Virus record (IMG/VR): IMGVR_UViG_3300020125_000100
Location: 1-35,418 of that record
DNA: 35,418 bases
Origin: a virus
Direction: 5' to 3' (one strand)
Part shown: in pieces, positions 13,567 through 22,167 of the stretch
Layout: every line of letters starts with the position of its first letter
How positions within the stretch are numbered: the first letter of the stretch is position 1
Notes under the pieces: generated by a model
Database searches by the model: none
What the model was told of the DNA's origin: nothing
The model's input: the letters and a program-made list of their open reading frames with translations, nothing else
Translations under genes and position numbers: made by a program

Positions 13567-13743
13567 ATGAGCAAGTTACCTTCCCTTTGGAAATATGATC
13601 ACGCAGATCAAGCAACATGGAAATACAAATCATGCCACTACACAGAAGGCACTGAGCATCGTAAGTTTGTAAGATGGTATATTAATGAAAACTTTAAATA
13701 CAAAGATATCGATCCGACTTATAGGCAAGAGTGCACAATATGA
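13567..13743 (+). CDS. Hypothetical protein, 58 residues
   Basis: MSKLPSLWKYDHADQATWKY then HYTEGTEHRKFVRWYINENF. Rich in Trp, Tyr and His. The stop overlaps the next start by 4 bases (13740-13743), showing coupling to the MbcA/ParS-like gene. Not recognised. Confidence 0.6.
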   Translation: MSKLPSLWKYDHADQATWKYKSCHYTEGTEHRKFVRWYINENFKYKDIDPTYRQECTI

Positions 13744-13928
13744 CATTGAAGAAAGCCTTTAAATTTATGCTACTCTATTTCGATGGTGATTATGAAAAGA
13801 CTTTAGTTTGGTTCGCCACTAAAGTTCCAGGATTGGGCGATGTAGCGCCATTGGTTATGATATCTGCAGGAAGAACAGACAAACTATGTAAATTTATTGA
13901 TGCAGCTAGTAAAGGATATAATCCATAA
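13740..13928 (+). CDS. MbcA/ParS (DUF2384)-like small protein, 62 residues
   Basis: MTLKKAFKFMLLYFDGDYEKT then LVWFATKVPGLGDVAPLVMI and SAGRTDKLCKFIDAASKG follow the toxin-binding C-terminal domain of Xre/MbcA/ParS antitoxins (WL.T.NP.LGG..PL.ML..GR...L...I). The DNA-binding N-terminal domain of full antitoxins is missing and no RES-type toxin gene is next to it. It may neutralise a host toxin or serve another binding role. Start 13740 is chosen for the ATGA overlap; 13731 is also open. Confidence 0.6.
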   Translation: MTLKKAFKFMLLYFDGDYEKTLVWFATKVPGLGDVAPLVMISAGRTDKLCKFIDAASKGYNP

Positions 13929-13935
13929 TAGATGA

Positions 13936-13941
13936 TATAAT
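13936..13941 (+). promoter_or_regulatory. -10 box of a candidate portal-operon promoter
   Basis: Perfect TATAAT, seven bases before the structured leader at 13948. No clear -35 box is seen, so a phage or host activator may be needed. The expected start of RNA falls almost exactly at the first base of the leader stem. Confidence 0.5.
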
Positions 13942-13947
13942 ATACTA

Positions 13948-14022
13948 AACCAACACGCTGAAGGCTTCGAAACCTTTAACTCTCTGACTTATATTGTGCT
14001 AAGCACAGCGAACCAGTTGGTT
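13948..14022 (+). ncRNA. Structured RNA leader before the portal gene
   Basis: AACCAAC (13948-13954) pairs perfectly with GTTGGTT (14016-14022). Inside, CGCTG (13956-13960) can pair with CAGCG (14006-14010), AAGG with CCTT (13961-13976) and TGTGC with GCACA (13995-14007). That is a closed multi-arm fold ending 34 bases before the portal start, in a stretch with no gene. It could control portal synthesis. Structure is predicted by eye only. Confidence 0.5.
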
Positions 14023-14056
14023 AAAATAATACCTATTTGACAAGGATGTCATTAAT

Positions 14057-16261
14057 ATGGAACGTAAGTCTGATGATGTTAATAAAGAAAATCTCGAACC
14101 AGAAGAACTCAATGAAATGGAAGCTCGTCGTATTGACGAACTTAACCAGGCTGGCATTGATGAGCGGGATGTTCTGCATAAGGCAGGTGAAAACCTAAAT
14201 GCATGGAATAACTATTTCAATGAGAACATTGTTAGAGGCAAGGATGATGTAAATTTCGTCGTACGCGATCAGTGGACGGCAGTAGAGCGATCGGAGTTTA
14301 CAAGGCTATTTAAGCCTGCGATGACGTTTAACAAATTATATGACGCAGTAAAAAAAGTAGTTGGAGAGCAACGGAAAAACAAACCAGATCTGATAGTAAG
14401 ATCCCTGACTGGAAAGGCAACGCAAGAACAAATAGACTTGCGAGCAGATTTAGTCCGGACCATTTCATATCAATCCCAAAACGACCTTGTTTATCAAACT
14501 GCATTTAAAAACGCCCTCATGATGGGATTTGGATGTTTCCAAATTCTACTGGATTATGAATCACCCCGCAGCTTTAATCGTGTCATCAAATATGGATTAG
14601 TTAATGATCCGACGACATGCTCATGGGATCCAACGGCATTAAAACCTCATAAGGGTGATGGCAATTACTGCTCCAGGCGCTTCATATTCACACGTGATGA
14701 GTTTTTTGCAACATTCCCATATATAACCAATCCAGTTTCATTCAGTGATCCATACTTGGTATTAGATTTCCAGCGTACTACACGTGATACGGTCATTGTA
14801 TGCGATGAATTCATTAAAGAATGGTATCCATTAATTATTTATAAGCTATCTAATGGCGATGTTTGTACGGAAGAAGAATGGAAAGAACGCGAAAAATCAT
14901 TCGAAGATAACATGGAAATCGTCAGAGGATCGGCAGTTGAAGATATAGTAAAGCGCGATATTCCCAAAATCATTGGAAAGCGACAAACTCAAGATTACAA
15001 GATAATGCATTACCGCATGTTACAGAATCAGATCATTGATTTTTCAGAGTGGCCATCGCGTAATCTGCCAATTCCATTTGTTGATGGTGACAGTTATTAC
15101 ATTGAAGGTCGTCAATATACGAAATCATTCATTCATGAGGCCCGTGATGCGCAAAAGTGTGTTAACTACTTTAATAGCGAGATTGCGGCGGAGATTAAGA
15201 ATCGTCGTCGCGAGCAATGGTTGGGAACACCTGACAATATTATTGGTTATGAACAAGACTGGCGTAATCCAGAGCTTCAAATGGGTATCTTGCGTGCTAA
15301 ACCCGATCCTAAAACGGGGCAGATGCCCACTAAACAGTCTGCCTGGGATCTATCGCCTGCATTAATGGCGAACTCACAGCGTGCAACGCAGGATATAAAT
15401 GAGATTTTAGGCTTTTCAGAAGCAGAGCAGTTACAAGGCAAAGATATATCAGGCAAAGCACGACGGGAACGTAAATTGGAAGGGTCCATGTCCGCATATG
15501 TATTTTTTGATAACCTCAATCAAGCAATAGAGCAGGGTGGTAGGGTTGTTAATGATTTACTACCGTATATAGTAGGTGAAGATGAACGTCACATGATGCT
15601 ATCGAAAAAAGATGGCAAAACCAAGACAATGATCATGAATCAGAAGGATGAAGATGGCGAGATCATGAATCAGCTTGATAAAGGTGAGTATGATGTTGAG
15701 ATTGATACAGGTCCATCGTTCGCAGTGCAGCAAGACGTGGCCCTTGAGTTCCTGCAACAGACCTTGCAGACATTCCCGCAAGCCTTCCCATTGGTTGCAG
15801 ATCTATGGGCAAAGAACCTGGACGTTCAATTCGGCCCACAGATTGTCGAAAGATTAGAATCATTGGTTCCTCCACAAATATTGGCAAAAGAACGTGGCGA
15901 GCCTGCTCCACTACCGAAACCAGATCCGCAACAAATGATGATGCAGCAACAAATGATGATGGCACAGCAAGAGATGCAGCATAAAGAAGAGAAATTAAAA
16001 TTAGATCAACAAAAGCTTCAATTAGAAGCAGGACAAATACAGGATAGACAAGCTGAATTAGCGATAAGACAGCAGAAACATGAACTTGAAAAGCAAGAAA
16101 TGGCATTGAAAGCGCATGAAGTATTGGCGAAGCAACATATGGAACATAAGACGCATTTGCTTGATGCTGACAAGGCAGAAATGGATTTCACAGCCAAAGT
16201 AGCTAAGATTTATGCTGATTCGCATGCGAAAAAGATGCAACATGAAGCCAAACGTGAATAA
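14057..16261 (+). CDS. Portal protein, P22-like
   Basis: 734 residues, close to the 725 of P22 gp1. This dodecameric ring at one capsid vertex is the entry and exit for DNA and docks terminase and the tail. Recognisable parts: AWNNYFNENIVRGKDDVNFVVRDQW near the start, the core FDNLNQAIEQGGRVVNDLLPYIV, and a long Gln/Met-rich helical tail after residue 625 (MMMQQQMMMAQQ, EEKLKLDQQKLQLEAG) like the P22 barrel. AAGGATG precedes the start. Its own leader and possible promoter lie upstream. Confidence 0.92.
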   Translation: MERKSDDVNKENLEPEELNEMEARRIDELNQAGIDERDVLHKAGENLNAWNNYFNENIVRGKDDVNFVVRDQWTAVERSEFTRLFKPAMTFNKLYDAVKKVVGEQRKNKPDLIVRSLTGKATQEQIDLRADLVRTISYQSQNDLVYQTAFKNALMMGFGCFQILLDYESPRSFNRVIKYGLVNDPTTCSWDPTALKPHKGDGNYCSRRFIFTRDEFFATFPYITNPVSFSDPYLVLDFQRTTRDTVIVCDEFIKEWYPLIIYKLSNGDVCTEEEWKEREKSFEDNMEIVRGSAVEDIVKRDIPKIIGKRQTQDYKIMHYRMLQNQIIDFSEWPSRNLPIPFVDGDSYYIEGRQYTKSFIHEARDAQKCVNYFNSEIAAEIKNRRREQWLGTPDNIIGYEQDWRNPELQMGILRAKPDPKTGQMPTKQSAWDLSPALMANSQRATQDINEILGFSEAEQLQGKDISGKARRERKLEGSMSAYVFFDNLNQAIEQGGRVVNDLLPYIVGEDERHMMLSKKDGKTKTMIMNQKDEDGEIMNQLDKGEYDVEIDTGPSFAVQQDVALEFLQQTLQTFPQAFPLVADLWAKNLDVQFGPQIVERLESLVPPQILAKERGEPAPLPKPDPQQMMMQQQMMMAQQEMQHKEEKLKLDQQKLQLEAGQIQDRQAELAIRQQKHELEKQEMALKAHEVLAKQHMEHKTHLLDADKAEMDFTAKVAKIYADSHAKKMQHEAKRE

Positions 16262-16294
16262 CATGTTATCAAATGAAACATGAAATATAACATT

Positions 16295-16355
16295 CTTATC
16301 TAGTATTATAGTGACTTATCTAGCCTTATTCATAGGTTTGATAAGTCCACTTATC
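16295..16355. promoter_or_regulatory. Repeated CTTATC sites, candidate operator region before scaffold
   Basis: CTTATCTAG occurs at 16295-16303 and 16315-16323, exactly 20 bases apart. GATAAGT-CC-ACTTATC (16340-16355) is a perfect 7+7 inverted repeat. AGTCCAC also occurs twice (16344 and 16370). TTGATA at 16338 could be a -35 box but the -10 is weak. Repeats spaced by two helical turns beside a palindrome suggest binding of a regulator to the same face of DNA. No gene in 16262-16534. Confidence 0.5.
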
Positions 16356-16407
16356 GAATCTAATCATAAAGTCCACATTAAATAATATCATGTCGTGATT
16401 AATGCGG

Positions 16408-16526
16408 CACACCGTACCGGTACTATTGTCTCTAATATAGCCAAGCACTACCATAAGTTATACGCCACAGGATCGTGGCGGGGCTTGACGAACAGCCTTA
16501 CGTTCGGGGCAAAAATTGCCGGTGTG
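16408..16526 (+). ncRNA. GC-rich multi-hairpin RNA before the scaffold gene
   Basis: CACACC (16408-16413) pairs with GGTGTG (16521-16526) to close a 119-base element. Inside are CGCCAC/GTGGCG with a 6-base loop (16463-16480), CGAAC/GTTCG (16489-16506), GGCAA/TTGCC with a 3-base loop (16508-16520), and the palindrome GTACCGGTAC (16414-16423). The right closing arm abuts the ribosome site GGAGA of the scaffold gene (start 16535), so opening or closing it could switch translation. It is clearly more GC-rich than its surroundings. Confidence 0.55.
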
Positions 16527-16534
16527 GAGACAGT

Positions 16535-17326
16535 ATGGAAGCTCAGGATAGTGCCCAGGATGGGCAAGCAAGTGAAGTGTTAGATAGTGTTGGTGCATCA
16601 GAAAGTGAACAGCCTCAAGAATCAGAGGCAGAGTCTGATGGTCATACTCAAGATCCTCTTTATGTGCAGAAGCGATTGAAGCAACAGAAGAGGGCTCACG
16701 AAAGGGAAATTCGTGATTTGCATCAAAGGATTAATGATATGCAATCTATGGGACACGCCCAACAACCTGACCAATCACAAGCTTACAATCCCTATACAGG
16801 CTCGCCTGGTCAACAGGCTCCAGCAGGTATAGACGAGCAAATTCACAAGGCAGTTAGCTACGCGCTTCAGCACAAGGATATGCAAGAGCGCCATGCTAAA
16901 GAGGCAGAAAGCAAAGCGCATCTTCACAAGCAGTACTCAGAGTTGCAGCGACATCTGGACCGCACAGCTGACAAGTACGATGATTTTGAAGATGTGGTAA
17001 GAGGTGATGATGCTCCGTTCACCCCTCACATGCGAGATGCCGCTTTAATGCTACCGAAAACTGGCGCAGGAAGCGCAGGTGAAGTGCTCTACAAACTAGG
17101 CAAAAATCCCGAAGACTTAAACCGTATTGCAAAACTCCACCCACTAGATCAAGCGTCTGAGATGGTCAAACTGTCGCATGCTTTGATTAATGGCGGAGAT
17201 TCAAAAGGTTCAACTTCTCGTCCATTAGGCAACATCAAAAGCAATCCAGTAAACAATTCTCTAGGCGTAACGGAAAAGACTTCCGTAAGTGACTTAAGGA
17301 AAAGAATGCGGAACGGTTGGAAGTAA
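16535..17326 (+). CDS. Scaffolding protein, P22 gp8-like role
   Basis: 263 residues. A very acidic head (MEAQDSAQDGQASEVLDSVG) and a charged coiled coil (QKRLKQQKRAHEREIRDLHQ) are followed by a Gln-rich linker. A helical body and a basic C terminus (SDLRKRMRNGWK) complete the layout of phage scaffolds, whose basic C-terminal helix-loop-helix binds the coat. It lies between portal and coat, as in P22. It guides capsid assembly and is then released. The start at 16535 has GGAGA upstream; the frame is open 60 bases further to a GTG in the RNA element, which is less likely. Confidence 0.82.
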   Translation: MEAQDSAQDGQASEVLDSVGASESEQPQESEAESDGHTQDPLYVQKRLKQQKRAHEREIRDLHQRINDMQSMGHAQQPDQSQAYNPYTGSPGQQAPAGIDEQIHKAVSYALQHKDMQERHAKEAESKAHLHKQYSELQRHLDRTADKYDDFEDVVRGDDAPFTPHMRDAALMLPKTGAGSAGEVLYKLGKNPEDLNRIAKLHPLDQASEMVKLSHALINGGDSKGSTSRPLGNIKSNPVNNSLGVTEKTSVSDLRKRMRNGWK

Positions 17327-17387
17327 TTAAGAAATTCTTAATAACTGAAAATCGTATTGTTTTTATCAATGGATGGAGATGCCTAGG

Positions 17388-18599
17388 ATGGCTAATCAAT
17401 TTATTACAACTCAGCTCGTTTCTAATACAGCTTTGGCAATGTTTGCCAATAATGCTCCATTTGTCATGACTGGTTCAAGAATTTATCAAGACGATTTTCA
17501 GAATTCTGGTTATAAAATCGGCGATACATTACAAGTTCGCAGACAAAATAACTTCATTATTGGTGATGGTTCAACGGCAGTTCCGCAAGATATTATTGAA
17601 ACCGTTGAGAATATCACTGTAGCGCATCAATACCATGCTTTGATTGCTTACACCGTACAGGATTTATCTTTACGTATTGAAGATTTCTCTCGTATGTTTA
17701 TTCAACCTGCAATCCAAAACATTGTTACTCAAATGGAACGTGATCTTTCGGTTTCAGCTGAATTAGCATTGAACTTCTATTCGGGTGCTGCTGGCACGCC
17801 AATTAATAGTTTTGGCGCAGTCGATTTAGCGGGCGCAAAATTGCTCGAACAGGGCGTTAATATCTCATCTGATGCCTATCTTGCAATGACGGTTCGTGAT
17901 GGATCTTCATTGAAACAAGGCTTGCAAAACAATTTCACTCCAGTATTTAACGAAGAAATCGTAAGACAATCTGCAATTGGGCATTTGTCTTATTTTGACA
18001 TATTTCAATCCCAAAATATTGCTCGTCACGTTGCAGGTGCAGGTCCTACTTTGCATCCAGGCGATACATTGACGGTGAATGGTGCTGTTGGTTCGGGTAA
18101 TACAATCATTCTTGCGGGTGCTACCGCTTCTGTAACGAATTACTTCTTACCAGGTGATTTGATTACGATTGCTGGTGTTCAATCAGTTAATCCGCTTTCA
18201 CGTGCATCTACTGGTCAGGACATGCAGTTTGTTATTACAGCAGCTGCAAATTCTTCAGGCGGTGGCGCTGTAACGATTACTGTATCTCCAGTAATTATTA
18301 GTAGCACAAGCAGCCCATTACAGAATGTAAGCAATCCGATTCCAAGCGGCGCTGTTGTGACTGTTGTTCCAAGTTACAACGTCAACGTTGCTTATCCTTC
18401 ACGTGGATTGGATATTGTTTGCCCACCTCTCTATAAACTACAAGTTCCTTATTCCAGCGTTGCAATCGATCCTGAAACTGGATTGTCACTTGCAGTAACA
18501 CAGACTGGCGACATCTTAGGTTATCAAAACTTAATGCGTCTAGACATTCTTTGCGGCTTCCAATGGCATCCACAGTACGCAGTGAAATTGTTGTCATAA
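17388..18599 (+). CDS. Major capsid (coat) protein, P22 family
   Basis: 403 residues with HK97 fold expected. MANQFITTQLVSNTALAMFAN and GYKIGDTLQVRRQNNFI, later VEVENITVAHQY-like YHALIAYTVQDLSLRIEDFSRMFI, match the P22 coat family. An inserted middle region rich in small residues (VTVNGAVGSGNTIILAG) may be the telokin-like domain. It forms the shell of the head. The start at MANQF is used because GGAG precedes it; an upstream ATG adds 5 residues. Confidence 0.9.
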   Translation: MANQFITTQLVSNTALAMFANNAPFVMTGSRIYQDDFQNSGYKIGDTLQVRRQNNFIIGDGSTAVPQDIIETVENITVAHQYHALIAYTVQDLSLRIEDFSRMFIQPAIQNIVTQMERDLSVSAELALNFYSGAAGTPINSFGAVDLAGAKLLEQGVNISSDAYLAMTVRDGSSLKQGLQNNFTPVFNEEIVRQSAIGHLSYFDIFQSQNIARHVAGAGPTLHPGDTLTVNGAVGSGNTIILAGATASVTNYFLPGDLITIAGVQSVNPLSRASTGQDMQFVITAAANSSGGGAVTITVSPVIISSTSSPLQNVSNPIPSGAVVTVVPSYNVNVAYPSRGLDIVCPPLYKLQVPYSSVAIDPETGLSLAVTQTGDILGYQNLMRLDILCGFQWHPQYAVKLLS

Positions 18600-18611
18600 G
18601 GAGTTAACCCG

Positions 18612-18815
18612 ATGGGATTATGTTGTTTGTATCACGCTAATCTGCCCATGCAAGTCATGGAAGAAGATGATGCAGAGCGATATTTCACATCGGGTGAATG
18701 GTTTAAGCATCCTAGTTTATTAAACGGAATTAATGAGGTTAATTATGAAGAGCCGATACGACAACGCTCCAGGAAAAGACGCAGCAATGGCAAACACGAG
18801 ACAGTCGCGCCATGA
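18612..18815 (+). CDS. Hypothetical head-region protein, 67 residues
   Basis: MGLCCLYHANLPMQVMEEDDAER, then GEWFKHPSLL and a basic end (RQRSRKRRSNGKHE). AAGGAG precedes the start. It overlaps the next gene by 71 bases. Position just after the coat gene suggests a minor head or assembly protein. Unknown. Confidence 0.6.
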   Translation: MGLCCLYHANLPMQVMEEDDAERYFTSGEWFKHPSLLNGINEVNYEEPIRQRSRKRRSNGKHETVAP

Positions 18816-19011
18816 AGCGGAACATTCAGCTAGAAACGCATTTGTAAAGAAACAACAAGCTGAATTAGATAAATATGCAGGACGTGCGCCCAGCATGAAA
18901 GCGGAAGCTATGGAATTCAATGCTTACATGTGCAATGACGGCGAACACGCACAAGAACTTGCACGTGAATGCACGAAAGGCATGGATAAAGTTGCTTTCC
19001 CTTTAAAGTAA
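18745..19011 (+). CDS. Hypothetical head-region protein, 88 residues
   Basis: MKSRYDNAPGKDAAMANTRQSRH then helices EHSARNAFVKKQQAELDKYAG and MKAEAMEFNAYMCNDGEHAQELAR. Helical, soluble. The start at 18745 is preferred, with GAGG six bases before it. Perhaps a small structural or assembly protein. Confidence 0.6.
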   Translation: MKSRYDNAPGKDAAMANTRQSRHEAEHSARNAFVKKQQAELDKYAGRAPSMKAEAMEFNAYMCNDGEHAQELARECTKGMDKVAFPLK

Positions 19012-19029
19012 CATTACTGGGAGGCACGG

Positions 19030-19770
19030 ATGCCTCAGATACAACGGACTGTAAATGATTGCATTGTCAATTCTCTATACCTGTTGGGTGAACTTGGTGT
19101 TGGCGAACCTGCCGACCCCTTCATGCTCTCAACAGGTTTGGAATTGTTTAATGAACTATTGGATAAATTTTCTTCCGATAGCATTTACATTCCTTTTCTT
19201 ACTACGTTAAATTCGACTTTCATAGTTGGGAAGGCCACTTATTCTATATCTGATATTTTGCTTGGCACTGATATTGTTGCTGATAGAGTTGTGGATCTCT
19301 CGCTAGCCACCTATACCGTTCCTACGACGGGTGATACCAATTTAATTTATCCAATGCGTATCATCAATAAAGCACAATATTATGGCGTAGTCAGACAAAA
19401 TAATTTGCTTGCCAGACCTGGATTCATATTCCTGGATAAACAAGCTACTGAGAGTTTCATTACCGTTTATCCCGCACCTGATCAGCCTTATCCATTTTCT
19501 ATACTTGTTAAAAGTATGATTAATGAATTGCAAAGCCAAGATACGATGCAAGAATTGCCGCCAAATTATTATGGATTCATGAAATATGCACTAGCGCGTA
19601 AATTCAGATCCTATTATCCATCTGGAAACTGGCCAGATACGGCAGAAGAAGAATATCAAGACTATTACATGACTTTGAAGAACTCAAACGAAACGGATCT
19701 CACTATCAGACCATCCGTCACACTAACCGCGCCAGAGCCTTTCTACTGGCCTAATATTTTGAGTTATTAA
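19030..19770 (+). CDS. Tail accessory factor, P22 gp4-like
   Basis: 246 residues. MPQIQRTVNDCIVNSLYLLGEL, then DPFMLSTGLELFNELLDKFSS match the opening of the P22 gp4 family. This ring protein plugs the portal and starts tail assembly. The C-terminal part ends PEPFYWPNILSY. GGGAGG precedes the start. The P22 order (coat, gp4, gp10) is kept. Confidence 0.88.
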   Translation: MPQIQRTVNDCIVNSLYLLGELGVGEPADPFMLSTGLELFNELLDKFSSDSIYIPFLTTLNSTFIVGKATYSISDILLGTDIVADRVVDLSLATYTVPTTGDTNLIYPMRIINKAQYYGVVRQNNLLARPGFIFLDKQATESFITVYPAPDQPYPFSILVKSMINELQSQDTMQELPPNYYGFMKYALARKFRSYYPSGNWPDTAEEEYQDYYMTLKNSNETDLTIRPSVTLTAPEPFYWPNILSY

Positions 19771-19771
19771 T

Positions 19772-21877
19772 GTGGCAACTGAAAACTATGAGATTGTCGG
19801 CAGTTATAATAACCAACGCGTAACCTCATTAGATGGCGAAAGGTCGATTAATGTATTTGAATATGTTGATGCTCTTGCTAAAAAGCCAAAATCATTAATC
19901 AGTACTTCTGGATTGATCAATACTAACTTTAATTTTCTAGGTGCAAGTGGCGGATTTCGCGGTCAGTTTGTTTTTCAAGACGATATCTATAGCGTGATTG
20001 GTAATACTGTTATACGAACAGATTCATCAGGTACAAGTATTATATTGGGCACTATTATTGGATCATTATCTGGTTACGTAGGAATTGATGCGAATACTTT
20101 CCAAGTTATATTTGTTGACGGACATAATGGATATATCTGGGATACGATTGCAGCAACATTTAGGATAATTACTGATACGTCATTTCCTAAAGTGCCATTA
20201 GATGTATGCTATTTAGATGGATTCTTTGTTGTTGTAAATGGAAATACTAACAATTTTCAATTGTCTCAATTCAATCAAGGAATGGTCTGGGGTCCGGCAT
20301 CAGATACATTCACGGGAAGTAGTGCGACTAGCCAGTTAACATTAGCAACGACTGCTAATTATCCTACTGGGTTGGCAGTGACATTGTCTGTGACAGCTGT
20401 TGGCGGACCAACATTTACTGGAGATATGGGAACGGATTTATTGACTGTCCCATCTGGAGTGGCGCAATTTGGTCCTGCGGGATCACCTTTTGTCGTTGGC
20501 GCGGATGCTGGAGGTACGTTACCTACTCCACTTGCGCCTAATACTACCTATTACGTTACCGCTCCTTCTGGGACAACTATGAAAGCGGCAACGACAAAGG
20601 CTAATGCACTTGCTGGAGTTTTTATAGATTTAACATCAAATAGTATAGGCAGCGTAAGAATAGGCGCATTACCGGTTCCATTAGAAATTAGCACAACATA
20701 TTATGTTATTAATATTGATTCGACACATATTAAATTAGCAACATCATTCCAAAATGCTGAACTTGGGACTTTTATTACCTTAACAACTGATGGTTCTGGC
20801 ACAGAGACAATATTAAGTTCAGGTCAACTACAGCAAGCATCAGTCACAACTCATCCAGGAACGCTTGTTGCATGCAGAACATTGCATAGACGTTTATTCC
20901 TTTTCAGTCAAAACTTCACTGAAGTATGGGAAAACGCCGGTATAGGAACTAACTTACCTTTCAGACGCAACAATGCATTATTAATGGAATACGGTACCGT
21001 ATCGGCAAGTAGTATTTCGGTTGGCTTTGATAAGATGTTTTTCTTATCACAAGATCGCGACGGTCTAGGTGCGGTGATGCAGGTTATTGGTACTGAATCG
21101 ATGCCGGTAAGCACAAGAGCTTTGGATTTTCAATTAGCTCAATACGCTGCAGCACAACAGATAACGGATTGTCGTGGATTCTTGATAAAAGAAAATGGTC
21201 TTATATTTTATAGAATGAATTTCACGGCAGCGAATCATACTTATGTATACAACGTATCATTAAGCAATCCTGGGTCAGAAGAAGCTAGATTATGGCATGA
21301 AGAAGAAACGCTACCAGGTAACAGACATCCGTCACAGACACATGCTTATTTTAATGGTATTAATTATGTTGGCCATTATGCATTACCGATACTTTATATC
21401 TTAGATACCAACACTTATACAAACGACGGAGAAGCCATTGCAAGACGCAGAATTGGTAGACCTATAGTTCCAGCAGGATATCAAAGAACACGCATAGATC
21501 GATTCCAATTAGATCTCCTGCAAGGCAATGTTGCGTTGCTAAATACGACCATATTGCCTTCAAATATTGCCACAGAAAATGGCGATTTATTAGCGACAGA
21601 TAGCGGGCTTTTGATAGTAACAGAGCAAGGTGTTGAAGAACAAGATGAACAAGTACCAGTGATGTTTTTATCTTGGTCGAAAGATGGCGGACAAACATTT
21701 GGATTCCAATTGAAAGCGCCCATGGGTCGAGTAGGTCAAAGATCATATCGTACTATCTGGCGCAAGTTGGGTGTTGTTCCACGTGGACAAGCTTTTGTGC
21801 CCAAAATTGAATACTTCACCAACGGACCCTTTATTGTAATGGGCGCATCTTGGTCATATGAAGTATTGCCGGAGTAA
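19772..21877 (+). CDS. Packaged-DNA stabilisation protein, P22 gp10-like (GTG start)
   Basis: 701 residues against 472 in P22. MATENYEIVGSYNNQRVTSLDG and SINVFEYVDALAKKPKSLIST are typical of the gp10 family, whose ring extends the portal-gp4 conduit and supports the fibres. An inserted region of low-complexity strands (about 180-360, TSLTLATTANYPTG-like and ALPVPLEISTTYYVINIDSTHIKLAT) may account for the extra length. It begins GTG two bases after the gp4 stop. Confidence 0.88.
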   Translation: MATENYEIVGSYNNQRVTSLDGERSINVFEYVDALAKKPKSLISTSGLINTNFNFLGASGGFRGQFVFQDDIYSVIGNTVIRTDSSGTSIILGTIIGSLSGYVGIDANTFQVIFVDGHNGYIWDTIAATFRIITDTSFPKVPLDVCYLDGFFVVVNGNTNNFQLSQFNQGMVWGPASDTFTGSSATSQLTLATTANYPTGLAVTLSVTAVGGPTFTGDMGTDLLTVPSGVAQFGPAGSPFVVGADAGGTLPTPLAPNTTYYVTAPSGTTMKAATTKANALAGVFIDLTSNSIGSVRIGALPVPLEISTTYYVINIDSTHIKLATSFQNAELGTFITLTTDGSGTETILSSGQLQQASVTTHPGTLVACRTLHRRLFLFSQNFTEVWENAGIGTNLPFRRNNALLMEYGTVSASSISVGFDKMFFLSQDRDGLGAVMQVIGTESMPVSTRALDFQLAQYAAAQQITDCRGFLIKENGLIFYRMNFTAANHTYVYNVSLSNPGSEEARLWHEEETLPGNRHPSQTHAYFNGINYVGHYALPILYILDTNTYTNDGEAIARRRIGRPIVPAGYQRTRIDRFQLDLLQGNVALLNTTILPSNIATENGDLLATDSGLLIVTEQGVEEQDEQVPVMFLSWSKDGGQTFGFQLKAPMGRVGQRSYRTIWRKLGVVPRGQAFVPKIEYFTNGPFIVMGASWSYEVLPE

Positions 21878-21882
21878 AAAGA

Positions 21883-22155
21883 ATGGCGACTGATTTCGAT
21901 CAATTTCCCTATTACGATCCATTAGTGAAGAAAGAAAATCAAAAGATGTCAGATGTATGGACATCATCCATGTCGGCATTTTTGCAGAATTTACAATTGT
22001 ATTTATCTTCATTTGGAATGTTTGTACCGACTATCACAACAGCACAAAGAAATACAATACAATCGCCACAAAATGGTCAAATGATATATAATACAGATAC
22101 ACAAGCACCTCAGATATTTCAGAATGGGGCTTGGAAAACGTTTACTACTTCTTAA
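21883..22155 (+). CDS. Small tail-region protein, 90 residues
   Basis: Head MATDFDQFPYYDPLVKKENQ, a helix, then TTAQRNTIQSPQNGQMIYN and FQNGAWKTFTTS. The last part is a motif common in phage tail and fibre proteins. It may be part of a tail needle, or an adaptor. It follows the gp10-like gene by 5 bases. Confidence 0.6.
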   Translation: MATDFDQFPYYDPLVKKENQKMSDVWTSSMSAFLQNLQLYLSSFGMFVPTITTAQRNTIQSPQNGQMIYNTDTQAPQIFQNGAWKTFTTS

Positions 22156-22167
22156 GGATGAGAAGAT

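Noticed and set aside
13961-13976. TTCGAAA-containing hairpin as a tRNA T-arm
   Set aside because: The loop is 8 bases, and no acceptor, D or anticodon arms could be placed.
15663-16106. 147-codon minus-strand frame within portal
   Set aside because: Complement of the Gln-rich portal tail; low-complexity Leu/Val/Ala product.
16475-16534. Upstream GTG extension of the scaffold protein by 20 residues
   Set aside because: The extension lies in hairpins, has a poorly spaced AGGA, and the ATG at 16535 has a proper GGAGA.
16395-16583. 62-codon frame starting with GTG across the scaffold leader
   Set aside because: No ribosome site and it runs out of frame into the scaffold gene; pairing is the simpler explanation of the sequence.
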